Assembly (NCBI GenBank): GCA_004762155.1
Contig: SIHP01000005.1
Span: forward strand, 1-64,000
From: Flavobacteriaceae bacterium
GTDB lineage: Bacteria; Bacteroidota; Bacteroidia; Flavobacteriales; Flavobacteriaceae
DNA length: 64,000 bases
Direction of reading: 5' to 3'
The notes under the pieces: generated by a model
Database searches by the model: none
The model's input: the letters and a program-made list of their open reading frames with translations, nothing else
What the model was told of the DNA's origin: nothing
In this document: positions 16,228-25,500 of the stretch, piece by piece
Layout of the letters: each line of letters opens with the position of its first letter
Position numbering within the stretch: position 1 is the first letter of the stretch
Program-made: the position numbers and the translations under genes

Positions 16228-18243
16228 CTATTTCTTTAGAATTTGCTTTATAAAAACCTCTTCTCCTACAATAATTTTTAACACATAAGCTCCTGTACTT
16301 AAACCTGCTAATTGAGTTCTTGTTTTTATGTTTTTTTCTTGCTTAACAAGTTTTCCTGAAAGATTATAAATAAGAACCTCTATATATTCTTTTTCATTAT
16401 CTATTTTTATATTTAAAAAATTTTCAACTGGACAAGGGTACAAACTTATCTTATCACTTAAAGCAACATTATCAATTCCTGCTGTTGGATTTTCTATAAT
16501 CTCAAAAAAATCTTCTATAAATAGAATATTATAATTATCCCCCAAAGTTAAATCACCAATTTGAATGGTATACATTCCCACATCCTCTCCTTGTTCTCTT
16601 CTTAAACTTCCATTTAACGTATCATTTCCTATTAAATCTTCCGATAATACATAAGTCAATTCGGGATCTTCTGTTCCATAAACTTTTGTTAATGGATTTG
16701 CTGTAATTATTATTGGTTTAGCCGTAATTGATAAATAGGAACTTATAAAAGTAATATTGTATTTTGAATTTGATAAAGTTGAGGTTATTACATAATTACC
16801 TACATCTTCTCCTTCTTCTCTGTTTAAACTACCATTTAATGTTTCCCCTTCTAATAAATTTTCTGATAAAACATATGTTAACTCTGGATCTCCTGTCCCA
16901 TAAACTTTAGTTAATGGATTTGCTGTAATTGTTATTGGCTTTTTATTATTTAAAAAATATGCTTCAATATCTGTCTGTACTAATAAATTTCCAGAGACAT
17001 CTGTTATACTATTTGTTTCTTTAATATTTAATGATACTGCACCTAAAACTTCACTGATTCCAGAAACCTTCAATTTATATTGCATGCTTGAAACTTTTTC
17101 TATTGATAATATTTCTAACTCTTCTGATCCCTGTCCTGCTAATTCAAAATTAAAAACATCAACATTTAAAACCTCCTCATTAAAATCTATTAAAAAACTC
17201 CAAGAAGCTTCATCTTCATCTATAGAAACATTGGTTATTAATGGCTTAACAATATCATACGTTAAACTAATTTTATTAGAGGCTTCATTATAATTATTAT
17301 TTATATCCAGAACAGCTTCTTGAGGAACTTGTATACTAAATTCGCCTTGTGAAAGAGGTATTAAACTTACTTTATATGTTTTATCATCCTCTGTTATTAA
17401 AGATGAAATCATTGCGTTTTCTAATAACAAACTGGTTGTCTGAAAACCAGAAACTACCTCAGAAAAAGTAATATCTAAAGAAATAGGTACTGAATTGACA
17501 TTTGTCGACCCTGAATTAGATATAATGACTGTTATTGGCTCATTATTCACAAAATTAGCAACGGAAACTTCATATTCATTTAAATTTACTTCGTCTTCAG
17601 ATAGAACTTCATAAACAATTGGTCTTGTAAAATCTTTTGTTATACTTTCTGTTTCTTGCAAAATATTATTTACAAAAACCTTCGAATTATTACTTGTTGT
17701 AAACTCAGGTGTTAAATTAGTTAAATCTGTATTTTGTGGTAAAATAATATTTATTTTATCTGATAAAATTTCTGTTGAAATAGCGGACATCTCCATAAAA
17801 CCAAAAGATTTAAATATTGCCTCATTATTTAATTGTGAATTTGAAATACTATACGCCTGGAAAACACTTCCCAAACTTTCATCAATTTTAAATATTGCTG
17901 TTTTTTCAACCTCTTCAACAAACTGAGTAATACTATTGTATATTTTAAAATTAATAGTTTCATTATTTGCATTGGCATAAACAGTTAAAAACGTAACATA
18001 TTTATCTACACTTTCAATATATTCCACATTAGCAACTCCTCTTACTTCATCGCCTACAAACGCAAAAACTTTATCATTAACTGAAGTCAATACTGTTCCG
18101 TTAACACTTAAAAACGCAGTAAACGTCATACTATACTGATAATTGGCTGCATTTACTGACCAATCAGAAACCTGGCCTTGTACATTTTTATAAATCATAC
18201 AAAAAGTACTTATTAAAACTATTTTATATATAAATACTTTCAT
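16228..18243 (-). CDS. Secreted MBG-repeat protein with T9SS sorting domain
   Basis: The 671-residue protein begins with a signal peptide (MKVFIYK onward, cleavage expected near residue 23); an upstream ATG ten codons earlier would overlap the preceding gene and is less likely. Residues about 27-140 form the domain shared with its two upstream neighbours, with FAFVGDEVRG near its middle. Ig-like regions follow. Residues 436-509 and about 510-583 are two MBG repeats of the YGx type (ITANPLTKVYGT...DPELTYVLSE), visible also as a 222-base direct repeat. Residues about 590-671 are a type A sorting domain (LYPCPVENFLNIKI, then STGAYVLKI). T9SS would export and anchor it. The function is unknown; adhesion is a guess. 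Confidence 0.85.
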   Translation of the reverse strand: MKVFIYKIVLISTFCMIYKNVQGQVSDWSVNAANYQYSMTFTAFLSVNGTVLTSVNDKVFAFVGDEVRGVANVEYIESVDKYVTFLTVYANANNETINFKIYNSITQFVEEVEKTAIFKIDESLGSVFQAYSISNSQLNNEAIFKSFGFMEMSAISTEILSDKINIILPQNTDLTNLTPEFTTSNNSKVFVNNILQETESITKDFTRPIVYEVLSEDEVNLNEYEVSVANFVNNEPITVIISNSGSTNVNSVPISLDITFSEVVSGFQTTSLLLENAMISSLITEDDKTYKVSLIPLSQGEFSIQVPQEAVLDINNNYNEASNKISLTYDIVKPLITNVSIDEDEASWSFLIDFNEEVLNVDVFNFELAGQGSEELEILSIEKVSSMQYKLKVSGISEVLGAVSLNIKETNSITDVSGNLLVQTDIEAYFLNNKKPITITANPLTKVYGTGDPELTYVLSENLLEGETLNGSLNREEGEDVGNYVITSTLSNSKYNITFISSYLSITAKPIIITANPLTKVYGTEDPELTYVLSEDLIGNDTLNGSLRREQGEDVGMYTIQIGDLTLGDNYNILFIEDFFEIIENPTAGIDNVALSDKISLYPCPVENFLNIKIDNEKEYIEVLIYNLSGKLVKQEKNIKTRTQLAGLSTGAYVLKIIVGEEVFIKQILKK
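16470..16943 (-). repeat. 222-base tandem repeat encoding two MBG domains
   Basis: Two nearly identical nucleotide segments (for example 16681-16716 and 16907-16938) repeat with a 222-base period inside the secreted-protein gene, giving two 74-residue MBG units that keep ANPLTKVYGT and DPELTYVLSE. The high DNA identity suggests a recent duplication, or gene conversion between the copies. Confidence 0.8.
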
Positions 18244-18247
18244 ATTC

Positions 18248-19537
18248 TTAGTTTTGATATGTATTAAAAACACTATTTATCAACAAATTATTCGCTTTAT
18301 CTTTTATTGTATTTGAGGTTTTTATATGCAAAGGAACTACACCATAAAAATCTTCTATATTAGTAATATTTACGGTATATGTATAGTTGTTTTCTAATGT
18401 TATAGTAATACTTGCATTAGCAACACTTTCGAAATCTGATGAAGAAACACCTTCTACTTCTTCACTAAAAATCACTTCATATGTTAAAACATTACTTGTT
18501 GTTACTTCATTAATAGGATTTTTTCTTTTGATTGACACTACATAAGGATTTATCAAATCATAAATTAAGGACAGTTTATTTGATGGTGAATTCCCTTCTC
18601 CATTATAATTAAATATTTTATTTTCTAACACCTCTATACTAAATTCACCTTGTTGTATAGGAACTATTTGTAATTTATAATTTAATTCACTCTCTTCTTC
18701 TATAGATAAAACAATAGCATTGTTTAATGACAAACTACTTTTATTAAAAATAGTAATAACTTGATTTGTTTTTAAATTGACAAAAACAGGAGTTTTATTT
18801 ATATTAATACTCTCACTTGTTTCTAAAGCAATTATAGGTGGATTTTCACTTACTTGTTCTACCGAAACATTAACTTCAAAAGTTTTTAAAACGGCTTGAT
18901 TTTCTGACAAAAGACTATAAACAACTACATCTGTAAAATCTTGACTTGATTCTCCCGATATTTGTAGTGTATTATCTACAAAAAAACGAGCGCCGTTACT
19001 AATACTATATGTTGCAGAAAGACTCCTCAAGTCTGTGTCAGCAGGTACAATAATATTTATTTTATCATTTTCTATTACTTCTTCAATACTTGTAATTCCT
19101 AAAAAACTGTATGAATTTAAAACAACTTCATTACTTAACGCTGGACTTGCAATACTGTAAGATTGAAAAACATCTCCTAAACTACCATCAACACTAAAGT
19201 TCTCTGTTTTTGAAACCTCAACAATATTTTGATTTGTACTGTCATATATTTTAAAACTTAAAACCTCATCGCTTGTATTTGCATATACCGTTAAAAAAGC
19301 CACATACTTATTGTATCTAGAAACATAAACTAAATTTGAAACACCTCTAATTTCTTCGTTCACAAAAACAGCAACTTTATCTTCTGGAGAAGATAAAGTT
19401 GTACCATTTAAATTTAAAAACGCTGTAAAATTCATACTAAACTGATAGCTAGAAACATCAACAAACCATTCTGGGTCTTGTGCTTTAGCATTAAAAAAGC
19501 AAAAGCTTATTATTATAAAACAAACTATTTTACGCAT
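18248..19537 (-). CDS. Secreted paralogue lacking MBG repeats and sorting domain
   Basis: The 429-residue protein has a signal peptide (cleavage after about residue 19, FNAKAQ). It parallels the first 430 or so residues of the next gene in the operon: the shared domain at residues about 22-135 (VAVFVNEEIRG, then VAFLTVYAN), then Ig-like regions ending IKTSNTIKDKANNLL. It stops just where the paralogue begins its MBG repeats, and has no sorting domain. It should therefore reach the periplasm by Sec but has no visible T9SS signal. It may be a real short form or a truncated copy; the intact frame and tight spacing (2 bases after one gene, 4 before the next) favour a real gene. Confidence 0.8.
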   Translation of the reverse strand: MRKIVCFIIISFCFFNAKAQDPEWFVDVSSYQFSMNFTAFLNLNGTTLSSPEDKVAVFVNEEIRGVSNLVYVSRYNKYVAFLTVYANTSDEVLSFKIYDSTNQNIVEVSKTENFSVDGSLGDVFQSYSIASPALSNEVVLNSYSFLGITSIEEVIENDKINIIVPADTDLRSLSATYSISNGARFFVDNTLQISGESSQDFTDVVVYSLLSENQAVLKTFEVNVSVEQVSENPPIIALETSESININKTPVFVNLKTNQVITIFNKSSLSLNNAIVLSIEEESELNYKLQIVPIQQGEFSIEVLENKIFNYNGEGNSPSNKLSLIYDLINPYVVSIKRKNPINEVTTSNVLTYEVIFSEEVEGVSSSDFESVANASITITLENNYTYTVNITNIEDFYGVVPLHIKTSNTIKDKANNLLINSVFNTYQN

Positions 19538-19539
19538 CT

Positions 19540-22500
19540 TTATTTTTTTACTATTTTCTTAATAATCTTTTTTCCTGAAGAAGTTGTCAACTTTATCAAA
19601 TAAACTCCCCTTGCAAAATCTGACGTATCTATCGTCGTCTTACGCTCTGAAGTCACTTCTTGATAAATCTGGTTGCCTATTATAGAATAAATATCAATTT
19701 TTATAAATTCATCACTCCTTAAAACAGTATCAACAATAAAATTATCTGCAAAAGGATTTGGCTGCAACAATACCTCACCTAAAGACATTTCCTCTGATGA
19801 AAGAGTTTTTAAACCTAATGCTACCGGATTATTAATATCACCCATTACTTTATTATTTTCAAAAACAAAACTATAATGAAGGTCTACTAACTCACCATTA
19901 ATTGAAGTCATAAATTTCAACGTTTCTTCCTTATCACTATAAACAGTAATAAAACTTAACTTTTTGCCATGTATGTCTACAATTGGAGAAGTTCCTCTTA
20001 ACGTTCCTTTTTCATCATAAACAAGCACATCGGTGTAATCTCCATCAATTACAAGCTCAGCTATAATATTCATGTTCTCATTATACTTTAAAAAAGACAC
20101 ATTATTCTCCTTATAAGCGTCTTTGAAGCTAGTTACATACTTCGCTACTGTTCCTGAATTAGGATAATTAAAAACCTGAACTATTCCTGCTTTAAGCATA
20201 TACCCATTATTAGGTGTTAAATAACTCAAGGAACCACTCCAACCAGAGAATTCATCATAAATAGCAAAACTAAATTGATCTTTTATAACATCTCCATCAG
20301 CTGGATTGTATAAAGAAAATGCTTCCTCTAATTTTGTGCTTTTATGAATTGGGAAAGGCAACCAGTTCCAACCTTCATTAATTGTCAAGTTTATATCCGT
20401 TTCATCAACATCTTGCCCCCCTATTGTTAATGTATTCGCATTTAACAACTTAATTTTATACATACTTTTAGCTTCTATTGCTAATAAAGATCCATACCAA
20501 TCACCATTCTCATATTGTGTAAATAATTTTTGAGATTTTATCTGATCTCCCGACTCTAACGTTAATCCATCAAAAGTTGTTTTTATGCTGGTAAAATTAG
20601 CGTCTTCTACATAAGGTGAAAACCAAGTCCATCCTTCATTTAAGCTTATTGTTTGTTCTGAAAAAGAACCTGCAGAAAAAATTACTGAATTAGATTTTGA
20701 CCCCAAAACATCATTCTGTAAAAACGGCACATTTAGCTGAGCATCTATTGAAGAAGTTAATACCTTTCCATTAAGCGCATCCCAAATTTTAAAACTCACA
20801 CTTTCTCCACTAGAAACATTACTATAAATAGACAAATACACAAAGTAACTATCATAGTTTTCATCATAAGTCAAATATGCTTCACCTCTTGGCTCATCAT
20901 TAACGAAAGCACCTACTTTTGTATAGACATCTCTAGAAAACTGTTCATTAATTTTAATAGCACCTACTATATTCATACTTTTTGAATAATCAGGTTCGCT
21001 TACAGACCAATCAGGTGCTTCATTTAACACTCTTAAACTTAACTGTAACCTCTCATCTAAACCAAAATCTGTTTCTAAATATAAATCTTCTACATATTCT
21101 CCTATACTTAGTTCTTTATCAACTGTTGCTGTGATTATTACTCCATTACTTGGATCTAATGTTCCTAAAGATTCACTTAAAGTTAACCAATCTGGAATAT
21201 TTTTAATCTCAAACCTTTCTTCAACATTCCCTTTATTTAACACTGTTATTTCAAACTCATAAGAATCTCCCGAAACCTTTTCTATCTCAACAAGATCTTT
21301 ATTATCACCTACATACCACTCTATATTTTTTTTAGATACATATGCTGTCCATGTAACTGGTGAGGCTTGTCTATTTTCTGCGTCATCAAACAAATGATCT
21401 ACCGTTATATCTAATGTTTGATTTTCTAATATCGCCCAATCACTAACCTCTGGAGTTATAATAATTTCATCTCCATTAATCACTGAAGACACATCAAAAC
21501 TTAACAATTCTCTTGCTGGTTGCAAGCTTGGTGAATCTTCTGAATAATTAGATACTCCACTACTTAATCTAGTATTTGCTGAAATCATAGTTCCATCTGA
21601 CAATGCATGAAAATAAGCAGGTCCTTTTACATTGACTACTTCTGGACTATTCATACTCGCATACATTACTAAACCTAATGTAGTTGAAGGAATTTCTGTA
21701 TAACTATCTCGTTCAATTTGAACTAATGAACGTGCTGTATTCCAAAGTCTTATTTCTTCTAATTTACCCGTAAAATTTCTATCCACAGTTTCTTCACCAG
21801 TTTCATTGATATGACCTCTAGCTCCAATCCAAAACTTACTACCTGAAACACCTCCGATATTAGTAACAGAATGTGATGACACTAATCCGTTATCAAGATA
21901 AGTATTTAACGCTCCTGTACGCCTTACAACTATAGCCACATGATGCCATTTATCATCTGCAATACTATTTTCTGTAAGTTCGTAAGAAAACCCTTCGTTA
22001 TTAAAAATCAACTTTCCATTTGCATCTAATTCTACAGACCATTTATTACGTTTACCGCTAGACTGCACTACATCATCTTCTGTTCCTCTTCCATTTGAAA
22101 TTAATCCGGCAGCAGTATTACTTGATGTTTTAACCCAAAATGAAAGCGTAACATCCATTTCATCATCTATCTGCTTTACTCCTCCATATGTTGAAAAGTC
22201 ATTCAAATCTAACTCTAAATATTCATTCCCATTAAACTCATAACTTGTGGTTTTAGGACTTATGTCCCATCCTGTATTGACAACAGCATGAATAAATCTT
22301 GCCAAATCATTTGCAATAGCACCACGTCCTTCATTCATTTTCCAATACCCAACTAAATCACGTTCCGACCCTGTATATTGTTCGTACAAACTAGCAACAG
22401 ACTCTGCAAGTGAAATAGGCTTAGTCCACATACGTAAATCATGTATATTCCCTATAAAACTGCTACCACCTAGCGTTAAAGTATTTGAATTTGTAAAATT

Positions 22501-25500
22501 CATTTCTTCTACACTTACTACCTTTAACTCGGTACTATCTTCATAAATGCGCAATTCTCCATCTCCTTCATCGTATGTTAATGTATAATGATGAAATAAA
22601 TCATCTTGTAAAATTACTCCTTTTACAGTTTCTCCTCCTAAAGTCCAAACCAATTCTCCTCCAGCTAGTGTTAAACTAAACCCGTTTTCTTGTTCCATAA
22701 TAATAGCATCTCCTATTGTTTTATTATGCATCCAAAACTCAATACTATAATCACCCGTAAAAACATTTGTTTTTTCTATCGTCATATTATTTCCTGTTCC
22801 ATTAAAAGCAACAGATACTGAATGATTAATAGGCATTTGATTTGTTTCTGCTACGATTTCTATTTTACTTATAGCGCTATTATAATTAATTGGCTCACTA
22901 AATTGTAAACGCAAATCATCCCCTGCACTCAAAATTCCATCGGCAGGAGAAGGTGTCCCAAACTGTTGAGGTTTAGTTAAGTCTATAGTTCCTGAAATTA
23001 CATCGGATACATATTCTGTGCCATCTATACAATAAGAAATAGCTCTTATTTCGTATTCACTATCATCCAAACCTAAGCCTGCTATATCAAAATCATATGA
23101 GATAGTAATATCTTCAATCGAACTATTTTTATCTTCTCCATTTTCTTCAGCTATTGCTAAATAATCAACCACTTCTCCTTCATTTGATGTAAATGGAGCT
23201 TTATAATAGGTATGTAATCTATTCCATGAAGAACTTGTAGTTTTTCTGTATTGTAAATCTATCTTTTTAAAAGTACTATAGTCTGGTCTAAATTCTGATA
23301 ATTCTACTTTTAAAGTATTCACAGTACCATCATCATTATAAATATCTTCATTATTTACCACCCAACCATCAAAAGGAGCACTCACTGTAACACTTGAACA
23401 AGAAGGTACAAATGTTGCTGACAACTCAATACTATCCGAAGGGTTATCTCCATCACATAAAGACTCCAAAACAAGAACTATCCCTTCGTATTTAAATTGA
23501 TCTTCGAGTGATTTTTCCATTGTAATCGTATAATACACACGTTCTCCTTTAGGAATATTTACAATATTACCATCATCAGCTATATTTAATATTACATTAT
23601 ACGGATTTGATGCTGTATCTACTTTTAGATTAAAATCGGTATCCTCAGATGCTCCAACTCCGTTATTTTCTAAAGCAAGTGTAAATTCTGCTTTTCCATC
23701 TTCTGGAACATTTGTAATATTTGTTACTTCTGCACTTATTACAGGGTCCTCTACCTTTTGTGTAGCATAATTTAAAGTAAAACCATTAGCTTCACCGTCT
23801 TCCTCAAACTCTTCTATAGCTGGTAAACTAGGGGCTTCAACCAATTCAGGCTCACTTAAACTACAAGAAGACGACGCTATTTTACATTGTTCATACTCAT
23901 CTTTCTTTATCAAATAAGTATTATATATATCTAAAGCTTCATAATAAGGCTTATAAATATTAGTATACGAATCTTCATCTAAGAAATAAGCGTTAGATGC
24001 ATCTTCATAAGGACATGAAGTACGTCCTCCAATAGTAGTAAAAATAGGACCATTACCATCAAAGGCATTAATTACATTTACACTCAATATATTTGAATCA
24101 TCATTATCCATTAAGGTATAACTAATAACTGAAGTAGCTTCTTCCTCAACTCCAACACTTCTAGCAGACGATTCATTAAATGCTACTGTAAAAAACTTAC
24201 TTGTACCTACCCCATTTAGCTCAAAACCATTAACCCCTGTAAATTCTTCATCTGCTGAAAAACTATACTCACTTGCACGACTAGATACCGATGCTATTTC
24301 AAAACTTTTTGTAAACTCACCAACTCCTGCATCTAAAGAAATATTTTCTGAAAAACGATTTAATAATTCTTCTTCTAGCATCTCTAAATCATTTAATGCA
24401 TCCGTCAAATCAGAATCTGTATCATAACCACCTAACTCATCTATTTTAATTTGAGTTTCAATTTTGGCTTTATCTTTGGCTATAGAAAGTTTTAAACCAG
24501 CAAGAAAACCTTCTGGGTTTTCATTAGATTCATACTTAGCATACTCATTTTTTAAAATACTCTCTCTCCATAATTCTATCTGCTGTTCATAGTGTCTTAA
24601 TGACAAGACACCTTCTTCGTTAGCTGTTAGAACACCATTATTTATGTTAGAAATAATTAATTCTAACTCTGGAATAAGTGTTTCTAGTATGTGTTTTTGA
24701 CTATATATAAAAAAAGTACTAGAAGCTTCTTCAGCAAACCTAAATGCTTTTACTTTTGATATAAATAAAGGAACCTTTTCACCTGAAGAATTTAATTTTA
24801 ATAATTCTATGCCTACAGAATTATCCTCATCAAAATTATTTCTATTAATTTGAATATTGTCATAAGAACCATAAAAATAGTTTTTAGAATTACCTATATA
24901 TAAATCTCCATCCGCCCCTACATAATCAGGTTCAGCACTCGTAGATATTACCTGATTAAAAGTATATGTTTTAGTTAAACTAACCCCATCAGTTGAAGAT
25001 GTTTCTAAAGATACACCTGTTTCTGCATCATTTGTAAAATCAGTCGCAATAACAGGACCTAACAAACCTCCTCCTATTTTAAAATCCGTACCTAAACTAA
25101 CCGTAAGCCCTGCTGAATTCGCTGCTGCATTTGTAAAACTACTTTCTGTAGTAAAACTAACACTTGTTCCTGCTTCTATAGACGCAAAACTATTCGTTCC
25201 TGGAGGATCTCTTAAAATGATAGCTGGAACATCTGGAGCCGCAGTAACAAACGTTTGACTACCATCTGACTTACCTCCAAGTATTAACCCTCCCGGATTG
25301 TATCCAATAGCCTCTGTATCTATACCATTTACTCTATAATTAATAGAAAGTGTTTTTAAAAATGGTGCAATAATTCCAGGAATTCCTCCTCTAAACGTAT
25401 AGATTGATTTGCTTTTATCATCCTCATCATACACTATGCCTTCACTATCTTCTAAAGCTAAGTTATTATTAATAATAAACTCACCATCTAAAACAGGTAC

